A stretch of 27,454 bases of DNA from Alloprevotella tannerae (GTDB taxonomy: Bacteria; Bacteroidota; Bacteroidia; Bacteroidales; Bacteroidaceae): NCBI GenBank assembly GCA_015259305.1, contig JABZGO010000003.1, positions 1-27,454 of the forward strand. The letters are read 5' to 3'. Shown one piece after another: positions 8,525-16,094 of this stretch (the stretch's first letter is position 1; every line of letters starts with the position of its first letter). Made by a program: the position numbers and the translations under genes. A model generated the notes under the pieces. That model saw only the letters and a list, made by a program, of their open reading frames with translations. It had not been told where the DNA came from and searched no databases.

Positions 8525-8635
8525 GTTGCTCAAGACGTATTGTATAATTGTACAGATCGTGCGTCGAAACTGCCTACACGTTTGCGCCGTGCTTCTCCCG
8601 CCTCAAAGTCCGCGAAGCGGCGCCTCCGGCAACTG

Positions 8636-8643
8636 CAAAGATA
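8636..8643 (-). promoter_or_regulatory. Candidate -7 element for the Sel1 gene
   Basis: Minus-strand TATCTTTG at 8643-8636 matches TAnnTTTG. The -33 region at about 20 bp upstream reads GTT rather than TTG, so this is an incomplete match. It would give a leader of about 105 nt before the ATG at 8524. Confidence 0.5.
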
Positions 8644-8700
8644 GCGGAAGCCCGCGGATTGTGAACGCTGCGCGGATGCCTTTCTCCGTGGGGTGTGAAC

Positions 8701-8743
8701 AGAAAAGAGCGCCACGCCTGTCTTCATCGACAGGGGCGGCGCT
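8701..8743 (-). terminator. Intrinsic terminator of the leucine-rich-repeat gene
   Basis: Stem 8708-8722/8729-8743, 15 bp with two mismatches and a 6-nt loop, 32 bp beyond the stop of the minus-strand gene. On the minus strand it is followed by CTTTTCT (8707-8701), the expected U-rich tract. Confidence 0.75.
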
Positions 8744-8774
8744 ACAAATATCGCACGGATTATGGAATAACTGC

Positions 8775-10682
8775 TCAGGGCATCACAAACTTCAAGCTTT
8801 CGCGCCCTATGGTCAAGATGTAAACGCGCGCCTTGTTTGCTTTGAAAGCCACGTTTGCCTTTCCGGTGGCATCTGTGTAGCCGCGTTGCAGCAAGCGGCC
8901 GGCTTCATCGCTCAGGCGGTAAGGAGCGCGCTCGGGAGCGCCACTGATCTGCAGGCCCTCGCGGCCAACTTCCAACCGCCACGTGTTTCCGGCACCCGTT
9001 GTGATATGGTGCACGCCGGTGACCACCAAGATTTCCGGATTGCCGGCTTTGTTGTCATACACTTCCCAGCCTTTATCGTGAGCAGCGTCAAGGTCTTCTT
9101 GTGCATAAGCATTCATTTCTTCGGCAGCATAAGCTTCTGAATCGACCCAGATCAAGCGATGGCCGTCTTTGCTATCATACTTTGGCAAGTTGCTCATAAA
9201 TTTATGCGTCGCCTCAGCGCTGAAGTGGTTACCGTACGCGATGAGATCCGTCAAGGCCGCGCAGCTATCAGCCTTCAGCGTGAAGCCATTGAGCTTATTC
9301 TCGGCGAAGTTAAGGTAAGTGAGATTTGGATGTGAGCCCAATTGAAGTGTTTCCAGCTGATTGCGGCTGCAATCGAGGTAGCGCAAAGCCGTATCGGCCT
9401 CGGTCTTCAACGCGCTCAAGCGATTGCCGGCACAGCGCAACGTATCGAGCTGCACGCCGGAAGAAAGCGTCAGCGTCTCTAATGCGTTGTCTTCGCAATC
9501 AAGATAAGCGAGGTGCTTACAAGCCGTCAGGTCCATTTGCTGCAACTTATTGCCCTTGCAACGCAGTTGTTGCAACTCGTCAGCACGCTCAAAGTTAATC
9601 GTCTTCAAGCTGCAACTGTCGGCACGCAAGTCGCGAACAACGCCGCTCACTTTAATCTCATTAGCCGTTATGCGGCAGTCGATCTGTTGGTTGTTGACAT
9701 AGTCGAGCATAGAAAGTCCTTCAAGAATCGGCTCGTCGTCAGCATCGAAAGTCAGACGCAAGGTATCACCAATTTCACGCTCGGTGGTGAGCGTCGCAAT
9801 CAAAGTAGGCTCGGGCGGCGTGATGCCGGCATAGGGAGAGCCTTTGGCCGTGATTACGCTCCAATTCTTATCCGTTGCAATGGCCACATCGCTATCCAAG
9901 CAACGGTTATGCTCTACTTGTTCAGCATTGTCATCAAACACGGCTACGCGGCAAGAATAACTTGTGCCCTTTCGGTTAGGCAGATCGTTCATCATCTGCG
10001 TCATGTTGCTGTATTTTATTTTGTTGTTATAGCAATGCAGACTCTTCAGTTGCCCGTCGCCGGGGAGATACAATTGGCGCAAGTTGTTTTGCATACAATA
10101 GAGATACCACAGATTCTTCAGCGGGCGGATGTCGAGCGTATCGAGGGCGTTATTAGAGCAATCTAAGAGGTAAAGCAGGCCATTCTGAGAGATGTCCAGT
10201 TTCGTCAATCGGTTAAACGAGCAATAGAGGCGCTTAAGCGTAGGGTTCTCACGCAAGTCGAGTTCGGAGAAGTAATTTTGAATCAGACTTAACCACGTCA
10301 ATTTATCACACTTCTTCAAGTCGATTTTTTGCAGGTTGTTTTTGTCGAGGATCAAGGTCTCTAAGGTCGGCGCTTCGTTAACAATAAAGCTGTCTACGTC
10401 GCACTCCGTGCAGTTGAAACTTTTATATTCGCCTTTGACGGTAATGGTTTGCGAACTTATCTTTCCGATAAACACGCCTTCGTCTTCCCAGACGTCGTCC
10501 AAGCCTTCAAAGCTAAACGTCTCGCGGTCGCCTTTCAAGCGCAGGCCAAGTTCGTGACCGATTTCGCGCCGCGTGGTAAGCGTTACGCTGTTAGAGGACT
10601 GGGCAAGAGCCTCTGTGGAAAAAAGTGCCGCCAAAAAGGGCAGGCAAAAAGAGAGGAGAAGTAAGGTTTTGTATGCTCTCAT
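8775..10682 (-). CDS. Secreted leucine-rich-repeat protein, internalin J-like
   Basis: Exported LRR protein of 635 residues, likely displayed at the surface and involved in adhesion. The signal peptide is about residues 1-27 (ending ALAQ). Two homologous modules follow, about 33-282 and 297-545. Each opens with LTTxREIG and an EGL motif, then has a beta-strand block (ITVKGEYK / IKVSGVVR), a run of 20-22-residue LRRs of the type LxCxxNxLxxLxL (for example LYCSFNRLTKLDI, LDCSRNQLETLQL), and ends in a shared tail (MNDLP/MSNLP, then DKxW.V). The last 50 residues (YRLSDEAGRLL ... VYILTIGRESLKFVM) resemble a type IX secretion sorting domain. P. gingivalis InlJ is the best-known relative. The gene is monocistronic, with a terminator at 8701-8743. 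Confidence 0.85.
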   Translation of the reverse strand: MRAYKTLLLLSFCLPFLAALFSTEALAQSSNSVTLTTRREIGHELGLRLKGDRETFSFEGLDDVWEDEGVFIGKISSQTITVKGEYKSFNCTECDVDSFIVNEAPTLETLILDKNNLQKIDLKKCDKLTWLSLIQNYFSELDLRENPTLKRLYCSFNRLTKLDISQNGLLYLLDCSNNALDTLDIRPLKNLWYLYCMQNNLRQLYLPGDGQLKSLHCYNNKIKYSNMTQMMNDLPNRKGTSYSCRVAVFDDNAEQVEHNRCLDSDVAIATDKNWSVITAKGSPYAGITPPEPTLIATLTTEREIGDTLRLTFDADDEPILEGLSMLDYVNNQQIDCRITANEIKVSGVVRDLRADSCSLKTINFERADELQQLRCKGNKLQQMDLTACKHLAYLDCEDNALETLTLSSGVQLDTLRCAGNRLSALKTEADTALRYLDCSRNQLETLQLGSHPNLTYLNFAENKLNGFTLKADSCAALTDLIAYGNHFSAEATHKFMSNLPKYDSKDGHRLIWVDSEAYAAEEMNAYAQEDLDAAHDKGWEVYDNKAGNPEILVVTGVHHITTGAGNTWRLEVGREGLQISGAPERAPYRLSDEAGRLLQRGYTDATGKANVAFKANKARVYILTIGRESLKFVMP

Positions 10683-10747
10683 AATAGTTATGATTAAAGA
10701 AACGGTGTAAATTTACAGATTAAAAATGAAAAATACGCTTATCTGTG

Positions 10748-10777
10748 CAAAGAAAGCTGTAAATATTTCCCCCACAA
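10748..10777 (-). promoter_or_regulatory. Candidate promoter of the leucine-rich-repeat gene
   Basis: On the minus strand, TTG at 10777-10775, a 19-bp spacer and TTTCTTTG at 10755-10748, one mismatch from TAnnTTTG. The start codon is 66 bp further. The intervening leader is A/T-rich, as is common in front of Bacteroidetes genes. Confidence 0.5.
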
Positions 10778-10891
10778 CATCTTACTAAAAAGTTTTGAGC
10801 GCTTATTAGCAACCTTTCGCTTGCAAAACCGCTACATAAAGAAAGGAAAAAGGCCTCGCGAAGAAGGATGCCGCCCGCTCAGCGTCAAGAT

Positions 10892-11602
10892 TTAAGTACG
10901 TTGAGAAGCCTTGTTTGCGCAAAAAGAAGCGCGCAAGATCAAGCGGGCCTCAGGCCCCATCGTGAACAGCAGGTCTACGATACTCAGATTCGGCAGAAAG
11001 CCCAACCTATCTTGGAATACCTGATAATAAGGTGCCGGACGAAAATGCGGATCGTCCGTCCAAGGGCGCTTCGGATGAATCAAGGCGCGATAGTCAACGC
11101 AATCGGGCGGGACAATATCTATATAATGATCCACCACCTCGCGCTTCGGAGAGATTTGGAGCAAGTCGCAGACCGTCTGCCGCAAACCTGCGTTGAAGTC
11201 GACCAAATAATGAAAAGGTTTTTCATAGAAGGGGCGAAAATCATCGGCGTAATATTCAAAATAAGGACTGTTTTCATAAGCCGAAACCAAGGCCGTCCAG
11301 TGCAGATGTTGCCAACGACCGTGATCGCTGATGCGCACTTCGCGCATCGGCTGCCGCATACGGCCGTCTCTGACAATCGGGATGGTCAGTTCGAGCGGTC
11401 CGCCGGCGGCGGCAATGCACATACGATTGCGGAAACTCTGCTTTTCAAAGTGCTCGCCGCGATCTTCGACGACGGCATCGCAAGCATAGAGTTTGGAATA
11501 GTACTGCACCGGTCCCAAGTACAGCGACGATAAAAGGGCGGCTTCACGGGTAAGCGGCCGCCCTTTTATATTTTGGTGTAAGTCGTGGTCTTGATTTTCC
11601 AT
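10892..11602 (-). CDS. WbqC-like family protein
   Basis: WbqC-family protein of 236 residues, a family named from an O-antigen cluster but of unproven activity; a role in glycan synthesis is suspected. Recognition rests on overall pattern: an early LLSSLYLGPVQYYSKLY segment, SFRNRMCIAAAGGPLELTIP, a lysine/histidine-poor core with WTALVSAYENSPYFEYYAD, and a late LIHPKRP / YYQVFQDRLGFLPNLSIVDLLF block. It is the last gene of the dapB-lepB-wbqC run. The ATG at 11602 overlaps the lepB stop by one base (TGATG), so translation is probably coupled. I recall the same lepB-wbqC adjacency in other Bacteroidales. The coding end is followed by a T-rich run on the minus strand (around 10857) but only weak hairpins. 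Confidence 0.85.
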   Translation of the reverse strand: MENQDHDLHQNIKGRPLTREAALLSSLYLGPVQYYSKLYACDAVVEDRGEHFEKQSFRNRMCIAAAGGPLELTIPIVRDGRMRQPMREVRISDHGRWQHLHWTALVSAYENSPYFEYYADDFRPFYEKPFHYLVDFNAGLRQTVCDLLQISPKREVVDHYIDIVPPDCVDYRALIHPKRPWTDDPHFRPAPYYQVFQDRLGFLPNLSIVDLLFTMGPEARLILRASFCANKASQRT

Positions 11603-13053
11603 CAATGGATCTTCGAGACGTTCTTCAATATTCTATTCCATCGAATCTTTCCATTGAAGAGCCCATAGTCCTTATCGAGTGAAAGCCAAACGAGGAGTGG
11701 TTTCCCGACGATGTGGTCTTCGGGGACGAAACCCCAGAAGCGCGAATCGGCAGAGTTATCGCGGTTATCGCCCATCATCCAATAGTAGTCCATCTTAAAG
11801 CGATACGTATCCGTCTGCTTACCGTTGATGTAGATTTTCCCATTTTTCACCTGCAAATCATTGCCTTCATAGACGCGAATGGGGCGTTCATAGATCGGCA
11901 GGTTGTAGAGCGTGAGCTTAAGGCTTGCGCCTTTTTTCGGAATCCACAGCGGCCCGTAGTTGGAAGGCGTCCAGCGCTTCACCATATTTTGCGGATAGAG
12001 CCAATCCACCTTAGGTTCGAAGGGGCGAATCGAGGCTACGAGTTCTTTGTGTTGACGGAAATAGTCGACCACTCTTTTTGTCAGCGGCATATAATAGGCC
12101 AACTGCTTCTCAGGTACGGGTTGCGAGAGGTCTTCGTTCGTGATGCCCAAGTCCTTGCGTTCATCTTCAGCCGGCAGCATCTTAAATTGCACCTCGTAGC
12201 AGAATTGTACCTCTTCGGGAAGCGGATTTTCCTTGCCATCAAGGTAGATACGGCCCTTACGAATTTGCAACATTTGCCCCGGAAGTCCGACGCAGCGCTT
12301 CACGTAATTCTCTCTGCGGTCAACGGGTCTCGACAAAATGCGTCCCGTCTCGCCTTGATTCATCTCCATAAAGGCGCGTCCGGCCGCATAGATGCGACGA
12401 AAGGCCGCCTGCTGCGTCTCATACGTCTGCCCGCCGTTGATTGTGGCCGAAAAAGGTTGCGACATAGCGCCCTGTTGCGTGAGCAGTTGGTCGCCGATCT
12501 GGTAAACCAAGCGATAGAAGTCCTGATCCTGCGCATTGGCCGCCACGGTATCGCCCGAGGGATAATTGAATACGACGATGTCGTTCAGTTCGGGGCGTCC
12601 GAAGCCCTTCACGCGCCGATAATCCCAATGGGGATAATTGATGTAACTCTGACAATTGAGCACCGGTAGCGTATGTTGCACCAACGGCATCGAGAGTGGC
12701 GTCTGCGGAATGCGCGGTCCGTAAGAAAGCTTACTTACTAAAAGGTAATCGCCCGTGAGCATCGTCTTCTCCAAAGAAGAAGAAGGGATGACGAAGTTTT
12801 GAAAGAAAAATTGATTGAGAAAGTAAACGGCCACCAAGGCAAAGACGATCGCGTCGACCCAGCCCATAGCTTTGCGCGCCGTCTTATTTTTCAGTTCCTT
12901 CCACCAGCCCCATTTGATACGCTTCGTAATGTAAGCGTCGAAGATCAAGGGCAGGACGAGCAAGCCCCAAAAACTCTCCACCCAATACAGGAAGAGCAGG
13001 TAGAGCAGCGTATAAACGACACACTTGATGAGGTCTTTTTTTGTCGGTTTCAT
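11602..13053 (-). CDS. lepB: Signal peptidase I
   Basis: Membrane serine protease (family S26) that removes signal peptides after Sec export. At 483 residues it is much longer than E. coli-type enzymes outside Bacteroidetes, because of inserts between the catalytic boxes. N-terminal membrane segments lie at about 11-42 and 66-86. Box B is FVIPSSSLEKTML (87-99) with the catalytic Ser93. Box D is ENYVKRCVGLPGQ (247-259) with the general base Lys251. Box E is GDNRDNSADSRFWGFVPEDHIVG near the C-terminus. The start ATG at 13053 is 21 bp after the dapB stop, and the gene overlaps wbqC by one base. Several exported proteins encoded in this window would be its substrates. Confidence 0.95.
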   Translation of the reverse strand: MKPTKKDLIKCVVYTLLYLLFLYWVESFWGLLVLPLIFDAYITKRIKWGWWKELKNKTARKAMGWVDAIVFALVAVYFLNQFFFQNFVIPSSSLEKTMLTGDYLLVSKLSYGPRIPQTPLSMPLVQHTLPVLNCQSYINYPHWDYRRVKGFGRPELNDIVVFNYPSGDTVAANAQDQDFYRLVYQIGDQLLTQQGAMSQPFSATINGGQTYETQQAAFRRIYAAGRAFMEMNQGETGRILSRPVDRRENYVKRCVGLPGQMLQIRKGRIYLDGKENPLPEEVQFCYEVQFKMLPAEDERKDLGITNEDLSQPVPEKQLAYYMPLTKRVVDYFRQHKELVASIRPFEPKVDWLYPQNMVKRWTPSNYGPLWIPKKGASLKLTLYNLPIYERPIRVYEGNDLQVKNGKIYINGKQTDTYRFKMDYYWMMGDNRDNSADSRFWGFVPEDHIVGKPLLVWLSLDKDYGLFNGKIRWNRILKNVSKIH

Positions 13054-13074
13054 CGTATTTTCGTACTATTTGTG

Positions 13075-13827
13075 TTAAAAATCAAAGAGGTCTTTCATCG
13101 TTAGCAAACCCGTATGTCGGGCCGTATATTCAGCCGCCATCACTGCGCCGAGCGCAAAGCCTTCGCGGCTGTGGGCTTCGTGTGTAATGCGGATGCTGTC
13201 GGCCGGCGAATCGTAGACAATCGTGTGCGTGCCGGGCACTTCATCGCGCCGGTAAGCGTCTACGGCCAGCGTATCGGGCGCCAAATGCTGCTGCCGCTCC
13301 ACGCTGCCGTCAGCTTTATGAAATTCGTTCAACTCCCAACGGTGCTTGCGGTCGAGGCGTTGGAGCAAGTCTTCGGCCAGCGTGATGGCCGTCCCACTCG
13401 GCGCGTCCAACTTGTGGACGTGGTGAGTTTCCTCCATACGCACGTCGTAGGCCTCAAACTTATTCATCAGCGCGGCCAGATAGCGGTTGACCGCACTAAA
13501 GAGCGCCACGCCCACCGAAAAGTTTGACGCCCAGAAGAGCGTATTTCCTTGATCAATCAGTCGCATCACGTCATCCTGATGCTCCCGTTGCCAGCCCGTA
13601 GATCCACTCACGACCTTCACGCCTTCTTGGAAAGCGCACACATAGTTGTCGTAAGCTGCCGTCGGCGTTGTAAATTCGATGGCAACATCCGCAGAGCGGA
13701 AAGCCTCCGTACTGAAATCTTCTCGATTATCTACATCTATGGTGCAAACGATCTCGTGTCCTCTGCTGAGCGCGATCTGTTCGATCATCCGCCCCATTTT
13801 ACCATAGCCTATTAGTGCAAACTTCAT
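13075..13827 (-). CDS. dapB: 4-hydroxy-tetrahydrodipicolinate reductase
   Basis: Cytoplasmic NAD(P)H-dependent reductase of the diaminopimelate/lysine pathway, supplying peptidoglycan and lysine synthesis. The ATG at 13827 gives 250 residues beginning MKFALIGYGKMG with the dinucleotide-binding glycines (GYGKMG, 7-12); longer in-frame starts add an unrelated extension. The catalytic block is EETHHVHKLDAPSGTA (132-147) with His135/His136, Lys139 and the DAPSGT loop. The protein is at the short end of the family, as is usual in Bacteroidetes. It is first in the operon with lepB and wbqC, behind a consensus promoter at 13916-13946. Confidence 0.95.
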   Translation of the reverse strand: MKFALIGYGKMGRMIEQIALSRGHEIVCTIDVDNREDFSTEAFRSADVAIEFTTPTAAYDNYVCAFQEGVKVVSGSTGWQREHQDDVMRLIDQGNTLFWASNFSVGVALFSAVNRYLAALMNKFEAYDVRMEETHHVHKLDAPSGTAITLAEDLLQRLDRKHRWELNEFHKADGSVERQQHLAPDTLAVDAYRRDEVPGTHTIVYDSPADSIRITHEAHSREGFALGAVMAAEYTARHTGLLTMKDLFDF

Positions 13828-13915
13828 AAGTCTGATTGTATTTCTTTTTATTCGGATAGTGCAAGTCGAGCGCAATAAAGCTCGCTTTAATTGCCGAGAC
13901 GCCGCCTATCTTATG

Positions 13916-13946
13916 CAAAGATAGTGCAAGTAGCGAGTAGAAACAA
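13916..13946 (-). promoter_or_regulatory. Bacteroidetes-type promoter of the dapB operon
   Basis: Minus strand: TTG at 13946-13944, a 20-bp spacer, TATCTTTG at 13923-13916, an exact TTG-N20-TAnnTTTG match. The start should be near 13909, leaving a leader of about 80 nt. An 11-base direct repeat (ATAGTGCAAGT) occurs at 13921 and again about 65 bp downstream at 13856; its meaning is unknown. Confidence 0.8.
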
Positions 13947-14211
13947 GCAGAAAGTTTACTTTCTATCGCTTCAGCAGCATGCGTAGCTACTGATAACCAA
14001 CCCTTCCCCACCCTTTTTCACCCCGTTTTTCCCGCGCTGCGCCCTTTAAGAACGCCACACCAAGGAGAAGAAAAGGCATACTACACGCGCAAGCCCTCAA
14101 CGACCCGACAAGCGGGCGCTTCGGCATCCGCAAGTCTCGTCTACCGCCATCTAAATCCACATAAAAACAACTCATAATCAAATCCATAACCAACGAAAGC
14201 AAGAAAACGTC

Positions 14212-14299
14212 GTTTGCGCTCACGATGAAAAAGGTTTACGCTCACGATAAAAAAGGTCTACGCTCGTGATGAAACGAATGTACGCTCGTGAACGTACAC
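14212..14299. repeat. 22-bp brick repeat array, locus 2 (four units)
   Basis: Four contiguous 22-bp units start at 14212, 14234, 14256 and 14278, with no spacer. Each has a left arm of the TTTACGCT type, a CACGA or CGTGA core, and a right arm. The right arms are TGAAAAAG, TAAAAAAG, TGAAACGA and ACGTACAC. The first two units have the CACGA core and the last two the flipped CGTGA. The flanks at 14190-14211 and 14300-14321 lack the core, so the array is exactly 88 bp. Confidence 0.85.
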
Positions 14300-14351
14300 G
14301 GCGCAAATAAGGCGCGGGGAATTTTGCGTGACGTATAGAGACGAAAAAATC

Positions 14352-14418
14352 GGACCGATTGCCTTGCATTGTCCGGCAAAGAGGACCGATTGTCTGTATT
14401 TTATGGTCGGCAAATGAG
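14352..14418. repeat. Imperfect short tandem duplication
   Basis: GGACCGATTG occurs at 14352 and 14383, and CGGCAAA at 14374 and 14408, in the same order within two copies of roughly 31-34 bp. The copies differ internally by substitutions and small gaps. It lies between repeat array 2 and the antiporter terminator; no function is apparent. Confidence 0.5.
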
Positions 14419-14445
14419 ACGGAAGCCTTTACCGGCCGAGGCTGC

Positions 14446-14482
14446 AAAAAAGGAAGCGAGCCTTCGAGGCCTTGCAAAGGCC
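14446..14482 (-). terminator. Terminator of the antiporter gene
   Basis: Minus strand, starting 13 bp after the stop: a 6-bp hairpin GGCCTT-TGC-AAGGCC (14482-14468), then a small GAAG-CTTC hairpin (14465-14453), then CCTTTTTT ending at 14446. The T-run right after the second stem supports intrinsic termination. Confidence 0.65.
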
Positions 14483-14494
14483 GCCTGCGCGACT

Positions 14495-15421
14495 TTAGGC
14501 CGAATAGATGAGCCAGCTCATGTAACCTACGAAAACGATTAAGAGCGTAACGCCCTCCCAACGGTCGAGGCGGAGCTTCGTAGCCGAGAAGCACCACAAC
14601 AATACCGTACTGCCGATCAGCATAGCAAAGTCGATCATCGTCACGCCGCCTAAGTACATGGGCGAAACAGCGCCCGTCACACCGAGAATAAAGAGGATGT
14701 TAAACAAATTGCTGCCAATGACGTTGCCAAGGGCGATGTCCGTTTGTCCCTTTCGCGCGGCAATGATGCTGGTGGCCAACTCGGGGAGCGACGTGCCGCC
14801 TGCGACAACGGTCAAACCAATGACGGCTTCGGAGATGTGCAACCTGTGGGCTACGCCGGAAGCGCCACTGACGAAGATATTGCTACCTACGATCAAGCAA
14901 GCCAGTCCGACGATGACAAAAAGCCAACTTCCCCAACGGCCATAGCGCGGCGATGCGCTGCCTTCGGCCTCTCCGACTTTGGCTTGGCGAATAACCTGCC
15001 CCATATAGGCCACAAAGATGAGTAAGAGCAGCAAGCTGTCGATGCGCGACAAGAAGCCGTCCCACACGAGGAGGAGGAAGATGAGCGAAATGCCAAACAA
15101 TATGGGCATATCGCGCTTCACTAATGAGGGCCGCATCAGCATTGGGGAGATGGCAGCCGTAGCGCCGACGATCAAAAGCGAATTGAAGATGTTGCTACCC
15201 ACGACATTGCCAACGGCTAATCCGGGCGTCCCCTTGAGGGCTGAGACAAAGCTGACGCAAAACTCGGGCAGCGAGGTGCCAAAGGCTACGACCGTGAGGC
15301 CAATAATGATTTGCGGCACATTAAGACGCGTGGCGATGGAGCTCGCGCCGTCAGTAAAGCGGTCGGCGCCCCAAACGACGGCAACCATGCCAAGTACGAT
15401 GAAAATAATATCTATGATCAC
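14495..15421 (-). CDS. Calcium/sodium antiporter (CaCA family, YrbG-like)
   Basis: Inner-membrane cation exchanger of 308 residues, expected to expel Ca2+ in exchange for Na+ or H+. The two inverted alpha-repeats are clear: GTSLPEFCVS (48-57) with GNVVGSNIFN (71-80), and GTSLPELATS (209-218) with GNVIGSNLFN (232-241). About ten hydrophobic segments surround them, with a charged cytoplasmic loop near 143-163. The start is a GTG at 15421; the frame is closed by a stop 9 bp upstream, and the next in-frame ATG (residue 12) would cut the first membrane segment. The gene is divergent from luxS with a candidate promoter at 15448-15455, and it has its own terminator. Ion specificity is inferred from family only. 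Confidence 0.92.
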   Translation of the reverse strand: MIIDIIFIVLGMVAVVWGADRFTDGASSIATRLNVPQIIIGLTVVAFGTSLPEFCVSFVSALKGTPGLAVGNVVGSNIFNSLLIVGATAAISPMLMRPSLVKRDMPILFGISLIFLLLVWDGFLSRIDSLLLLLIFVAYMGQVIRQAKVGEAEGSASPRYGRWGSWLFVIVGLACLIVGSNIFVSGASGVAHRLHISEAVIGLTVVAGGTSLPELATSIIAARKGQTDIALGNVIGSNLFNILFILGVTGAVSPMYLGGVTMIDFAMLIGSTVLLWCFSATKLRLDRWEGVTLLIVFVGYMSWLIYSA

Positions 15422-15447
15422 GTTGTTTTAATTAGGGGTATCAACTG

Positions 15448-15455
15448 CAAAGATA
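15448..15455 (-). promoter_or_regulatory. Candidate promoter of the antiporter gene
   Basis: Minus-strand TATCTTTG at 15455-15448 matches TAnnTTTG. Twenty bases upstream stands CTG instead of TTG, so only the -7 box is a full match. The start codon is 27 bp downstream of the box, giving a short leader. Confidence 0.6.
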
Positions 15456-15511
15456 CGACAAGCGGAAAGGAAAAACAGACTATTGCGCTTTTTTGTTTGT
15501 ACTTCATATTG

Positions 15512-15519
15512 TATTTTTG
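15512..15519 (+). promoter_or_regulatory. Candidate promoter of the luxS operon
   Basis: TATTTTTG at 15512-15519 matches TAnnTTTG. The -33 position falls in a T-run (TTT) rather than TTG. The predicted start near 15526 leaves a leader of about 48 nt before the luxS ATG at 15574. The divergent antiporter promoter lies 57 bp away. Confidence 0.6.
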
Positions 15520-15573
15520 CACAAAAATAGCACGGCAACGCCTTCGGGTGCTGCCGAAAATTGTAAAAAAGAG

Positions 15574-16065
15574 ATGCAGAAGATACCCAGCTTTACGATA
15601 GATCATACGCGCTTAGAGCGCGGCATATACGTTTCGCGCAAAGATCGTGTGGGCGTAGAAGTAATTACGACTTTCGATGTCCGCCTCAAGCGCCCCAACG
15701 CTGAACCGGTGATGACGCCGGCCGCAGCGCACACCATCGAACACTTGATGGCTACTTTCTTGCGCAATGATGGGGAATGGCGCGATCGAATCATTTATTG
15801 GGGTCCGATGGGTTGCCTTACGGGTTTTTATTTGTTGGTGCGCGGCGATTTGAGTTCGAAGGATATGGTCGACTTGCTGCGCCGCGGTTTTGCGTTCGTG
15901 GCAGATTTTGACGACGAAATACCGGGGGCTAACGCGAAAGACTGCGGCAATTGGCAATTGCACGACTTAGACGGCGCTCGCGCTGAAGCACGTAAGTATG
16001 TAGAGGAAACGCTCGAAGAAATAACGGCACGCAACCTTGTGTATCCCGTAAGTGAAGACTGCTGA
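15574..16065 (+). CDS. luxS: S-ribosylhomocysteine lyase (autoinducer-2 synthase)
   Basis: Cytoplasmic metalloenzyme that splits S-ribosylhomocysteine into homocysteine and the AI-2 precursor DPD, in the activated methyl cycle. The ATG at 15574 gives 163 residues starting MQKIPSFTIDH, the usual LuxS start; the longer upstream frame is rejected. Metal ligands are His53 and His57 in HTIEH with catalytic Glu56, and Cys124 in DCGNW. The second catalytic residue Cys81 is in GPMGCLTGFYL. All residues needed for activity are present. It heads a run of six same-strand genes; U32 begins 29 bp later. The Pfs nucleosidase, the step before it, is not in this window; metK, two steps earlier, is. Confidence 0.95.
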   Translation: MQKIPSFTIDHTRLERGIYVSRKDRVGVEVITTFDVRLKRPNAEPVMTPAAAHTIEHLMATFLRNDGEWRDRIIYWGPMGCLTGFYLLVRGDLSSKDMVDLLRRGFAFVADFDDEIPGANAKDCGNWQLHDLDGARAEARKYVEETLEEITARNLVYPVSEDC

Positions 16066-16094
16066 TCGGCCCTCAAAAATTAAGCAGAAAGACG

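Larger units (their letters stand above)
13828..14494. other. 667-bp gap between dapB and the antiporter gene
   Basis: Holds the dapB leader and promoter, the second 22-bp repeat array (14212-14299), an imperfect duplication at 14352-14418, and the antiporter terminator at 14446-14482. The short open frames in it (minus strand 13799-14597) carry no recognisable domain and cross these features; none is called. Confidence 0.6.

Noticed and set aside
11713..12669. 318-codon plus-strand open frame
   Set aside because: Antisense to lepB, whose catalytic boxes are intact; no recognisable domain.
14212..14299. Possible CRISPR array
   Set aside because: Units are contiguous with no unique spacers, only four units, and no cas genes are nearby.
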